From: Paracoccaceae bacterium
GTDB lineage: Bacteria > Pseudomonadota > Alphaproteobacteria > Rhodobacterales > Rhodobacteraceae
Reading direction: 5' to 3'
NCBI GenBank assembly: GCA_007134805.1
Contig: SLKB01000042.1
Span: 1 to 7,935, forward strand
Length of the DNA stretch: 7,935 bases
Position 1 is the stretch's first letter, and each line of letters begins with the position of its first letter. A program made the translations under genes and the position numbers. Below the pieces are notes generated by a model. The model did no database searches. It was not told where the DNA came from and saw only the letters and a list, made by a program, of their open reading frames with translations. This document shows positions 1-5,904 of this stretch, one piece after another.

Positions 1-556
1 TGAACTGCTTGCGTCCCCAGTCACTGGCCGATGGATTGCAGATCGGCGCGAATGCCGAGACCGAGGCGAACCGCCCGGGCAGGCGCATCGCCATGGTGAG
101 CGCGCCATGGCCGCCCATCGAGTGCCCGGTGATTGCCTGCCGCGCCTCATCGAGCGGGAAATTCGCCAACAGAACCTTCGTCAACTCGACACAGATGTAA
201 TCCCACATCTGGTAATGGGCGGCCCAGGGGGCCTGCTGCGCGTTCACATAGAAACCAGCGCCCTGTCCCAGATCGAAGGCGGGATCATCAGCCACATCCT
301 CGCCACGCGGCGAGGTGTCGGGGAAAACCAGCGCGAGCCCGTGGCGGCTGGCATGCGCCTGCGCGCCGGATTTCGTCATCGCATTCTCATGCGTGCAGGT
401 CAGGCCAGAAAGATACCACAACAGCGGAACAGGCCCGCGGCGGGCGGCCGGTGGCAGGAAAAGCCCGAAGGTCATGGCGCAATTCGTGCTCCGCGCAGGA
501 TGACGATAGACACCTTGCGTGCCGCCAAAACAGGCTGTTTCCGATAGGATTTCCAT
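1..556 (-). CDS. fghA: S-formylglutathione hydrolase, N-terminal part (cut by window start)
   Basis: Cytosolic serine esterase that hydrolyses S-formylglutathione to formate and glutathione, the last step of glutathione-dependent formaldehyde oxidation. Only the first 185 codons are in the window. They begin METAC-like with MEILSETACFGG, then show the family block WYLSGLTCTHENAM (residues about 52-65), the GAGFYVNA segment and the nucleophile elbow GHSMGGHGAL, which places the catalytic serine at residue 146. The family is about 275-285 residues long, so the catalytic Asp and His lie beyond the window edge. The ATG at 556 is supported by a GGAGG element (561-565) four bases upstream. The gene starts 29 nt after the transporter stop on the same strand, so the two may be co-transcribed. 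No glutathione-dependent formaldehyde dehydrogenase is visible; it could lie outside. Identification is firm from the motifs; an esterase D-like role on other substrates is the only alternative. Confidence 0.94.
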   Translation of the reverse strand, partial: MEILSETACFGGTQGVYRHPARSTNCAMTFGLFLPPAARRGPVPLLWYLSGLTCTHENAMTKSGAQAHASRHGLALVFPDTSPRGEDVADDPAFDLGQGAGFYVNAQQAPWAAHYQMWDYICVELTKVLLANFPLDEARQAITGHSMGGHGALTMAMRLPGRFASVSAFAPICNPSASDWGRKQF

Positions 557-585
557 GAGGCCTCCGTAAGGTTCAGGCGCGTGTG

Positions 586-1515
586 TCAGAAGGTGCTGAC
601 CCACGCAATGACGACAGGGATGGTGATGATGCTCAGGAGCGTCGAGACAAGGATCGTGGCCGAGACCCGCGCAGGCCCGGTATTGTAGTGTTGCGCCAGG
701 ATGAAGACATTGCCGGCCACGGGCAGGGCGGCCGCGGCGATCAGCACGCCCGCGGTCCGGGGCTCGACCCCGAAGATCATCAATGCCGCAATGCCCACGA
801 GAAGCGGGTGCAGGACCAGTTTCGCAAAAGTGAGCCAGCTCACGATCTGCAGCCGCTCGATGCGCTTGTCGGCGAGCGATGCGCCAATGGCGAACAGCGC
901 GCCCGGCGTCGCCGCGGCCCCCAGAAGCGTCAGGAACTCATTGGCCAGCGTCGGCACGGTCCAGCCGGTCGCCGACCATGCAAGCCCCAGCGCCATGGCC
1001 ACGACCATCGGGTTGCGCGCCACCGCCATGACCAGCTTGCCCGGAAGCGCGCGGTCGATACGCCCGTCGCGCGCGAGCATGATCAGCATCGTGAAGAGCG
1101 ACGAGAACACGATCATGTCGATCGTCAGCACCAGAAGCACGGTCGGCACCGAATCCGGCCCCAGCAGCACCACAAGCATCGGGACGCCCAGAAAGCCTGT
1201 ATTGCCGATGACCGCGCACTGGGCCTCGATCGAGGCAGCATCGAGCTTCAGGCGGCGCAGGAATGCAATGGCCATGACCGCGACATAAAGGACCATGCAG
1301 GCCCACAGATAGGCCGCAGCCGCATTGAGCTGGAACACCTCGCTCAGGCTGAGATTGGCGGCAAACCCGAACAGCATCGCCGAAAGCGCAAAGTAGAAGA
1401 CGAATTTGGTGAGATAGGCTGTTGCCTCAGGGGAGAAAAACCCACTGCGGCCCGCGCCGAAGCCCAGCGCGATCAATCCGAAGAATGGAAGGGTCTTGAG
1501 AAAGATCTCGATCAT
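586..1515 (-). CDS. AEC-family (auxin efflux carrier-like) membrane transporter
   Basis: Predicted inner-membrane transporter of 309 residues, the usual length for bacterial AEC proteins. Hydrophobic helices alternate with short charged loops throughout, about 8-10 membrane segments. The N-terminal IFLKTLPFFGLIALGFGAGRSG and the mid-protein motif GNTGFLGVPM (residues about 104-113) fit the family, as does a C-terminal half built on the same plan (AAALPVAGNVFILAQHY). Family members export or import small organic acids such as malate or malonate in some bacteria; the substrate here cannot be told. The ATG at 1515 has no clear Shine-Dalgarno sequence in the 20 nt upstream, so the start is less certain, or translation is leaderless or weak. 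It is divergent from the TetR gene at 1613 and is followed by fghA after 29 nt, suggesting a two-gene unit that the TetR protein may control (inference). Confidence 0.92.
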   Translation of the reverse strand: MIEIFLKTLPFFGLIALGFGAGRSGFFSPEATAYLTKFVFYFALSAMLFGFAANLSLSEVFQLNAAAAYLWACMVLYVAVMAIAFLRRLKLDAASIEAQCAVIGNTGFLGVPMLVVLLGPDSVPTVLLVLTIDMIVFSSLFTMLIMLARDGRIDRALPGKLVMAVARNPMVVAMALGLAWSATGWTVPTLANEFLTLLGAAATPGALFAIGASLADKRIERLQIVSWLTFAKLVLHPLLVGIAALMIFGVEPRTAGVLIAAAALPVAGNVFILAQHYNTGPARVSATILVSTLLSIITIPVVIAWVSTF

Positions 1516-1612
1516 GTTCTGAACGTGTTAACATGCGTGCAAAAGCCCCGCCAGAGACTCTGCTTTCATTGCGACCCACGACGCCTTATGGCACGGAGGG
1601 GGAGGAGCCGCC
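1516..1612. promoter_or_regulatory. Divergent control region between the AEC transporter and the TetR regulator
   Basis: This 97-nt gap must hold the promoters for both divergent genes. Two small palindromes are visible: TGTTAACA at 1526-1533 (10 of 12 symmetric as CGTGTTAACATG, 1524-1535), and CAGAG-A-CTCTG at 1552-1562. CATGTT at 1513-1518 and AACATG at 1530-1535 also form a perfect 6-bp inverted repeat that overlaps the transporter start codon. TetR-family repressors commonly bind such symmetric sites in divergent gaps, so these are operator candidates by inference only. A G-rich element (GGAGGGGGAGGAG, 1595-1607) serves as the TetR ribosome-binding site. No strong -35/-10 pair is evident on either strand. 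Confidence 0.4.
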
Positions 1613-2245
1613 ATGACCCTGACGCAGACAGTGCAAAAGCCCCGACGCAAGCGCGATCAGCTCCTTCTCGGCGCACGCGAGGTGTTCATGGCCCATGGCT
1701 ATGCCGGCGCAAGCGTCGATGAGATTGCGCGCGTCGCGGGTGTCTCGAAGGCGACGCTCTACAGCTATTTTGCCGACAAGGCGCATCTCTTCAACGAGAT
1801 GTATCGCACCGAGCTTCTGCGCCTTGCTGATTCCGCGGTCGAAATCCTCGCCGAAAGCGTCCCGCCCGAACGCGCATTGGGCGAGGCTGCGCGGCGCATC
1901 GTCGATTATGTGACGTCGGATTTCGCGCTGGCGATGTTTCGCATCTGCGTCAGCGAGACACCAAGATTCCCCGAAATAGGCCGGGCGTTCTTTGAAAACG
2001 GCCCGGAGCTGGGCCGCGCGCGTCTGGGGAAGTACCTGCGCGCGGCCACGGCCCGCGGCGCGCTCTCGATCGAGGATGTGGATCTTGCGGCCGATCAGTT
2101 CCTGCAGCTTTGTCAGACGCGGCTGATCGATCAGCAGTTGTGCGGCGTGCAGCCGCACCCGCCCGAGGACGAGATGCGCAAGATCGCCAACGGCGCGGTC
2201 GAGATGTTCCTCGCCCGTTACGCAAGCCCAGAGCCGCACCGCTAG
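1613..2245 (+). CDS. TetR/AcrR-family transcriptional regulator
   Basis: DNA-binding repressor of 210 residues. A basic N-terminus (QKPRRKRDQLL) leads into the TetR helix-turn-helix at about residues 34-53: SVDEIARVAGVSKATLYSYF, followed by the typical DKAHLF. The rest is a helical ligand-binding and dimerisation region (FRICVSETPRFPEIGRAFFENGP, residues about 104-126) resembling the AefR-like C-terminal type; the ligand is unknown. The ATG at 1613 sits five bases after a strong purine-rich ribosome-binding site. The gene is divergent from the AEC transporter, the classic arrangement for a local repressor, and convergent with ridA 28 nt downstream. It does not resemble, as far as recalled, AcuR, the TetR regulator of the acuR-acuI-dddL operon in Rhodobacter sphaeroides. 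A role in controlling the dddL genes therefore should not be assumed. Confidence 0.95.
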   Translation: MTLTQTVQKPRRKRDQLLLGAREVFMAHGYAGASVDEIARVAGVSKATLYSYFADKAHLFNEMYRTELLRLADSAVEILAESVPPERALGEAARRIVDYVTSDFALAMFRICVSETPRFPEIGRAFFENGPELGRARLGKYLRAATARGALSIEDVDLAADQFLQLCQTRLIDQQLCGVQPHPPEDEMRKIANGAVEMFLARYASPEPHR

Positions 2246-2273
2246 TGCCGCACTGCCAGCGCCGCGCCCGAAC

Positions 2274-2738
2274 TCAGCCGATCTCGAAGATGCCGTCGAT
2301 TTCGACCGCGACCCCCAGCGGCAGGCTGGGTGCGCCGACAGCGACGCGCGCGTGCCGTCCCGCTTCGCCGAAGACCGCCACCATGAGGTCCGAGGCCCCG
2401 TTGATCACTTTCGGCTGATCGGTGAAATCCGGCGTGCAGTTCACGAATCCGGTGAGCTTGATCACACGACGCAACAGGGTCAGGTCGCCACCGCAGGCCT
2501 CGCGCAATTGCGCCACCAGCGCGAGCGCACAGTGGCGCGCGGCGGCCACGCCTTCCTCGACGGCCATCGTGTCGCCGAGCCGCCCGCAGATCAGACCGTC
2601 AGGCGCCGCGCTGATCTGCCCCGACACGAAGACCAGCGCCCCCGACCTGACAAAGGGGACGTAATTCGCGGCCGGCGCCGGCGCCGCCGGCAAGGTCAGC
2701 CCGAGTTCGCTGAGCCGCAGCTCGATGGCGTTCGACAT
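2274..2738 (-). CDS. RidA family protein (YjgF/YER057c/UK114)
   Basis: Small cytosolic protein of 154 residues. RidA itself hydrolyses reactive enamine/imine intermediates released by PLP enzymes, sparing them from damage; this longer subgroup is less well characterised. Family marks are ANYVPFVRSGALVFVSGQ (about residues 24-41), GFVNCTPDFTDQPKVINGASDL (97-118) and GRHARVAVG (127-135). Arg131 lines up with the substrate-binding Arg105 of E. coli RidA, and VEIDGIFEI matches the conserved last strand, so the active site looks intact. The start is set at the ATG at 2738 because AAGGAG (2747-2752) lies eight bases upstream. An in-frame ATG at 2777 lacks such a site. It follows dddL on the same strand after 68 nt without an obvious terminator, so co-transcription with dddL is plausible. 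The substrate is unknown. Confidence 0.9.
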   Translation of the reverse strand: MSNAIELRLSELGLTLPAAPAPAANYVPFVRSGALVFVSGQISAAPDGLICGRLGDTMAVEEGVAAARHCALALVAQLREACGGDLTLLRRVIKLTGFVNCTPDFTDQPKVINGASDLMVAVFGEAGRHARVAVGAPSLPLGVAVEIDGIFEIG

Positions 2739-2746
2739 GCGCCTGA

Positions 2747-2752
2747 CTCCTT
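2747..2752 (-). promoter_or_regulatory. Shine-Dalgarno of ridA that decides its start
   Basis: AAGGAG on the minus strand, eight bases before the ATG at 2738. It favours the 154-residue protein over a 167-residue form from the ATG at 2777. Confidence 0.7.
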
Positions 2753-2806
2753 CACGATAAGAAACCTGTCGCACCATAGGCGCGAATGGCCGCGCAGGGC
2801 CAGCCC

Positions 2807-3481
2807 TTATCGACGCGGCGGCTTGCGCGTGAAGGCCATCTTTTGTGACTGCAACGTCGCGCTGTCCCCGACCCAGGCATAGGCAAGAAGCGACGGCTCG
2901 GAGTCGGCGACAGTGATCCGGTGCATATGGCCGGGCGGGTTGAAGATGATCGAGCCCGGCACATACACACCCTGATCATTCTGCGACATCGCCCCCGAGA
3001 GGCAGATATAGCTTTCGGTGATCCCGGAATGGGCATGCGCCGGATAGATGCAGCCCGGCGCGAAAAGCACGAGGCCGAGGATGATCTCATCGGTGCGCAC
3101 CGGCCCTGTCGGCCCGGCCAGCTCGGCATAGGCATATTTCTGATCCAGCCCCCGCGGCACCTTGTCATAGCCATATTGCCACGAGAGCTGGTCGCTGACC
3201 CCTTCGAGCGCGCGGATGAAGCGTGCGAGCGCGGCCTCGCGCCCGCGATCGAGCGCGCGGCGCAAATGCGCCGTGACGGGCTTTCGGGCGCAATCAGTCG
3301 CGGCGATGATCGGATTCGCGCGGATCAGCCGGCTGATGCGTTCGCGCACCGCGCGCTGATGCGTGCGGATGGCCGCGCTGCCGCCGGCCGGCATCTGGCG
3401 ATACAGCTCATAGCTGTCGCGCAGAAGGTATTTCCAGGCCGGGTAATCCTCAAGCCGCGCGGGGGTGTCGATCCGGGTCAT
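2807..3481 (-). CDS. dddL: Dimethylsulfoniopropionate (DMSP) lyase, DddL type
   Basis: Metal-dependent cupin enzyme that splits DMSP, an osmolyte of marine algae, into dimethyl sulfide, acrylate and a proton. The 224-residue protein has a helical N-terminal part (LEDYPAWKYLLRDSYELYRQMP at the start) and a C-terminal cupin barrel. Cupin motif 1 is complete as G143-x5-H149-x-H151-x4-E156-x6-G163, with Tyr158 at the place of the DMSP-lyase tyrosine. Motif 2 reads G176-x5-P182-x-G184-x2-H187, lacking only the last Asn. The expected metal ligands and catalytic Tyr are thus present. The ATG at 3481 is preferred; a TTG at 3499 would add six residues, and neither has a clear Shine-Dalgarno sequence. 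It lies 84 nt after pyrG and 68 nt before ridA. The acuR and acuI genes that accompany dddL in Rhodobacter sphaeroides are absent from this window. Assignment rests on family recall and motifs; a related cupin with another substrate is the only real alternative. Confidence 0.9.
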   Translation of the reverse strand: MTRIDTPARLEDYPAWKYLLRDSYELYRQMPAGGSAAIRTHQRAVRERISRLIRANPIIAATDCARKPVTAHLRRALDRGREAALARFIRALEGVSDQLSWQYGYDKVPRGLDQKYAYAELAGPTGPVRTDEIILGLVLFAPGCIYPAHAHSGITESYICLSGAMSQNDQGVYVPGSIIFNPPGHMHRITVADSEPSLLAYAWVGDSATLQSQKMAFTRKPPRR

Positions 3482-3489
3482 GGCTGCAG

Positions 3490-3552
3490 GCTGACACAAG
3501 TGCCGACACCCGGCGCGGTCATCGCCGACACGGATCTGTCAGGGACCGACAT
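3490..3552. repeat. Spaced GCCGACAC-like repeats upstream of dddL
   Basis: On the plus strand the octamer GCCGACAC occurs at 3502-3509 and 3524-3531, with a seven-of-eight copy at 3490-3497 (GCTGACAC) and a six-of-eight copy at 3545-3552 (ACCGACAT). Start-to-start steps are 12, 22 and 21 bases, close to whole helical turns. An inverted TGTCAG lies at 3537-3542. The set fills most of the 84-nt gap between pyrG and dddL, so it may be a regulator-binding array for dddL. That role is inferred; no binding protein is identified. Confidence 0.4.
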
Positions 3553-3565
3553 TGTGCGTCGCGCG

Positions 3566-5209
3566 TCAGACCAGCCGGCTTACCTCGACCGCGGCCCGGA
3601 TGAAATCGGCAAAGAGCGGATGCGGATCGAAGGGCTTCGATTTCAGTTCAGGGTGGAATTGCACCCCGATGAACCAGGGATGGCTCTCATGCTCGACGAT
3701 TTCCGGCAATCGCCCGTCGGGTGACATCCCCGAAAAGGTCAGCCCCTTCCCTTCCAGCGCCTCGCGAAAGGCCGTGTCGACCTCGTAGCGGTGGCGATGG
3801 CGCTCCTCGATCCGTGTGCTGCCATAGATGCCCGCCACCCGCGAGCCTGCCTTCAGATGCGCGCAATAGGCCCCCAGCCGCATGGTGCCGCCCTTGTCGT
3901 CGCCCGGCTTGCGCTCGATCTTGTGGTTGCCCTGCACCCATTCCTTCAGATGATAGACGACCGGCGTGAAGCGCCGCTTTCCCGCCTCATGGTCGAATTC
4001 CTCAGACCCGGCATCATCGATCCCCGCCAGATTGCGCGCGGCCTCGATGCAGGCCATCTGCATGCCCAGGCAGATGCCGAAATAAGGTAGTTTCTTCTCG
4101 CGCGCATAGGTCGCCGCGCGGATCTTGCCCTCGGTGCCGCGCTCACCGAAGCCACCCGGCACGAGGATCGCGTGGAAATCCTCGAGCGCGGTGCTGGGCT
4201 CTTCACGCTCGAAGATTTCGGCATCGATCCATTCCACGCGCACGCGCACGCGGTTGGCGATGCCGCCATGCACCAGCGCTTCCTTGATCGACTTGTAGGC
4301 GTCCTCGAGCTGCACATATTTGCCGACGATGGCGATGCGCACCTCGCCCTCCGGGTGGGTCAACCGGTCCATCACGTCGTCCCAGCGCGCCAGATTGGGA
4401 CGGGGCGCGGGCGTGATGTCGAAGGCGTCCAGAACAGCCTGATCGAGCCCTGCCTTGTGATAGGCGAGCGGCGCCTCGTAGATCGAGTTCAGGTCATAGG
4501 CGGGGATGACCGCCTCGGGGCGGACATTGCAGAAGAGCGCGATCTTCTGGCGCTCCTTCTCGGGGATCGGCTGCTCGGAGCGGCACACCAGGACATCGGG
4601 CGCGATCCCGATGGATTGCAGTTCCTTGACCGAATGCTGGGTGGGCTTCGTCTTCAGCTCGCCGCTCGCGCTCAGATAGGGCAGGAGCGTGAGATGCATG
4701 AAGATGCACCGCCCGCGCGGCCGCTCATGGCCGAACTGCCGGATCGCCTCGAAAAACGGCAGCCCCTCGATATCGCCGACAGTACCCCCGATCTCGCAGA
4801 GCATGAAATCGACCTCATCCTCGCCGATGGCGAGGAACTCCTTGATCTCGTTGGTGACATGCGGAATTACCTGGATCGTCTTGCCAAGGTAATCGCCCCG
4901 TCGCTCTTTCTCGAGGACATTGGAATAGATCCGCCCCGAGGACACCGAATCGGTCCGCCGTGCAGCGACCCCGGTGAAGCGCTCGTAGTGACCAAGGTCG
5001 AGATCGGTCTCTGCCCCGTCATCGGTGACGAAGACCTCGCCATGCTCGAATGGCGACATCGTGCCGGGGTCGACATTGAGATAGGGGTCGAGCTTGCGCA
5101 GCCGGACCGTGAACCCCCGCGCCTGCAAGAGCGCCCCGAGCGCGGCCGAAGCAAGGCCCTTTCCAAGGCTCGAGACCACGCCACCGGTGATGAAGACATA
5201 GCGCGCCAT
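3566..5209 (-). CDS. pyrG: CTP synthase
   Basis: Cytosolic enzyme that makes CTP from UTP, ATP and glutamine, the last step of pyrimidine nucleotide synthesis. It has 547 residues, the normal length. The N-terminal amidoligase domain opens with [15 protein letters not shown] (P-loop, residues 4-18, Lys17) and contains [21 protein letters not shown] and [15 protein letters not shown]. The C-terminal class I glutaminase domain has the nucleophile Cys380 in GICLGMQ and the HPE pair at His519/Glu521. All key residues are present. The start is placed at the ATG at 5209 (MARYVF), matching family N-termini; a TTG at 5269 would add 20 unlikely residues. It follows secG on the same strand after 165 nt, an order common in Rhodobacterales, and precedes dddL. 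Its leader carries a strong inverted repeat that would cover the ribosome-binding region. Confidence 0.99.
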   Translation of the reverse strand: MARYVFITGGVVSSLGKGLASAALGALLQARGFTVRLRKLDPYLNVDPGTMSPFEHGEVFVTDDGAETDLDLGHYERFTGVAARRTDSVSSGRIYSNVLEKERRGDYLGKTIQVIPHVTNEIKEFLAIGEDEVDFMLCEIGGTVGDIEGLPFFEAIRQFGHERPRGRCIFMHLTLLPYLSASGELKTKPTQHSVKELQSIGIAPDVLVCRSEQPIPEKERQKIALFCNVRPEAVIPAYDLNSIYEAPLAYHKAGLDQAVLDAFDITPAPRPNLARWDDVMDRLTHPEGEVRIAIVGKYVQLEDAYKSIKEALVHGGIANRVRVRVEWIDAEIFEREEPSTALEDFHAILVPGGFGERGTEGKIRAATYAREKKLPYFGICLGMQMACIEAARNLAGIDDAGSEEFDHEAGKRRFTPVVYHLKEWVQGNHKIERKPGDDKGGTMRLGAYCAHLKAGSRVAGIYGSTRIEERHRHRYEVDTAFREALEGKGLTFSGMSPDGRLPEIVEHESHPWFIGVQFHPELKSKPFDPHPLFADFIRAAVEVSRLV

Positions 5210-5374
5210 GGTGCCGCGACCCCCGTGATTGACCTTCGAATGTGGCGTGTTGCGCGCAGTGTGTCGCAACCTTCACGGGGGTCAAGGCCTAACGCAGATC
5301 GCCTGCTGGCGCAAGACGCCCCTCAAGATAAAGATGAAGAAACTGGCGCGGCCCCAAGACCTAGACGCGATGCG
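5210..5374 (-). promoter_or_regulatory. pyrG leader / secG-pyrG gap
   Basis: A 165-nt gap with no gene of its own. Near its pyrG end it has the 11-bp inverted repeat described separately. A possible minus-strand promoter is TTGACC at 5280-5285 with a weak -10, CACACT (5258-5263), 16 bases away. Its -35 overlaps one repeat arm. The only ribosome-binding-like element is the GGGGG at 5220-5224, ten bases before the pyrG ATG. No convincing rho-independent terminator for secG is visible, so pyrG may also be reached by read-through from secG. Confidence 0.35.
5218..5283 (-). repeat. Perfect 11-bp inverted repeat in the pyrG leader
   Basis: GACCCCCGTGA at 5218-5228 (plus strand) is the exact reverse complement of TCACGGGGGTC at 5273-5283, with 44 bases between. 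Inside lies a second, smaller inverted repeat, GTTGCG (5249-5254) and CGCAAC (5265-5270) with a ten-base loop. In a minus-strand transcript the downstream arm contains the GGGGG that is the sole ribosome-binding candidate for pyrG, so folding would hide it. An alternative pairing is also possible: UUGACC (5280-5285) with GGUCAA (5229-5234). As DNA it could instead be a two-site operator. Confidence 0.6.
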
Positions 5375-5737
5375 TCAGTCGATCGGCGGCGGTGCGAGCG
5401 TGTCATCCGATACCGGTGGCGGCAGGAGCGTGTCGCCCGTCGGCAGTGCCGGCCGCTCTGGCGAGCTTGGCGCGGTCGGGATGCCAAGCCGGTCAAGCAC
5501 CGAGGTCGTCGCCGATTGCTGCGCGGCAAGAACCGTCAGCGTGAGCGAGGTCGCGATGAACGCCACTGCCAGACCCCATGTAAGCTTTGCCATCGCCGTA
5601 AGCGGCGGGCGCCCGGCCTGCGGGTTGCTGTCACCCCCGCCGATGCCCAGCCCGCCCCCTTCGGAGCGCTGCATGAGCACCACCCCGATCAGCACGAGCG
5701 CGAGCAGCAGATGGACAATCAGCACGACATTTTGCAT
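5375..5737 (-). CDS. secG: Preprotein translocase subunit SecG
   Basis: Small inner-membrane subunit of the SecYEG protein-export channel, which assists SecA-driven movement of unfolded proteins. It has 120 residues. Two membrane helices are seen at about residues 3-21 (VVLIVHLLLALVLIGVVL) and 50-70 (AKLTWGLAVAFIATSLTLTVL), separated by the family signature MQRSEGGGLGIGGG (22-35). The C-terminus is a proline-rich tail, with GDTLLPPPVS (101-110) followed directly by DDTLAPPPID (111-120), a ten-residue tandem duplication. Such low-complexity tails are usual in alphaproteobacterial SecG but vary in sequence. The ATG at 5737 gives the normal N-terminus; the 51-residue upstream extension in frame, from a GTG at 5890, is non-coding in character and runs into the promoter. 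It is divergent from purA and precedes pyrG. Confidence 0.95.
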   Translation of the reverse strand: MQNVVLIVHLLLALVLIGVVLMQRSEGGGLGIGGGDSNPQAGRPPLTAMAKLTWGLAVAFIATSLTLTVLAAQQSATTSVLDRLGIPTAPSSPERPALPTGDTLLPPPVSDDTLAPPPID

Positions 5738-5766
5738 CAGGACAGCCTGTTTGGTACGTTGCGGCC

Positions 5767-5795
5767 TACTTAGGGGCTGTGAGAAGCGCCCGCAA
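5767..5795 (-). promoter_or_regulatory. Candidate promoter of secG
   Basis: On the minus strand TTGCGG (5790-5795) is followed after exactly 17 bases by TAAGTA (5767-5772). Transcription would start near 5760, leaving a leader of about 23 nt before the secG ATG. The spacing and -35 fit a housekeeping sigma promoter; the -10 match is moderate. Confidence 0.5.
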
Positions 5796-5842
5796 CCCTT
5801 TTCGCCGAGCTCCTTGGCGTGCCCCGCCCCTGTGATTTCGGG

Positions 5843-5870
5843 TTTCACGAGGCCTCCCGAGGCGTTATGA
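5843..5870 (+). promoter_or_regulatory. Weak candidate promoter of purA with an embedded palindrome
   Basis: TTTCAC (5843-5848) and TTATGA (5865-5870), 16 bases apart, are the best plus-strand promoter-like pair before purA, though both match consensus poorly. The spacer contains two overlapping palindromes, GAGGCCTC (5849-5856) and GCCTC-CC-GAGGC (5852-5863), which could be an operator. The purA ribosome-binding site is probably AAAGGG (5893-5898), six bases before the ATG. Confidence 0.25.
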
Positions 5871-5904
5871 CGAGCGCCGGTATGCATCACGAAAGGGTGT
5901 CGAA

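Noticed and set aside
583..1722. A 379-codon plus-strand open frame opposite the AEC transporter
   Set aside because: Its product is full of Arg, His, Asp and Gln runs with no domain, typical of the antisense frame of a GC-rich gene. The opposite strand encodes a clear membrane transporter.
1613..2245. The TetR gene as AcuR, regulator of dddL
   Set aside because: As recalled, AcuR has a different N-terminal and helix-turn-helix sequence. This gene is divergent from the AEC transporter and convergent with ridA, so it is not placed to be an acuR-acuI-dddL operon gene.
2739..2777. Longer RidA starting at the ATG at 2777
   Set aside because: No Shine-Dalgarno sequence precedes it. The internal ATG at 2738 has AAGGAG at ideal distance and matches family N-termini.
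2739..2806. A terminator between dddL and ridA (AGGGC-TG-GCCCT, just after the dddL stop)
   Set aside because: The stem is five pairs with a two-base loop and no T-run follows on the minus strand.
3482..3499. DddL starting at TTG 3499
   Set aside because: It adds only six residues with no homology-like pattern and no ribosome-binding site; the ATG at 3481 is simpler. Not fully excluded.
2921..3724. A 267-codon plus-strand open frame opposite dddL and the end of pyrG
   Set aside because: It spans two recognised genes and their gap on the other strand and shows no protein-family features.
4172..5773. A 533-codon plus-strand open frame opposite pyrG and secG
   Set aside because: It is antisense to pyrG, which has every expected motif, and it also crosses the secG gene. 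Composition is that of a shadow frame.
5738..5904. A small gene or N-terminal extension of secG in the secG-purA gap
   Set aside because: The in-frame extension has no ribosome-binding site or family match and runs through a good promoter candidate; the gap is regulatory.
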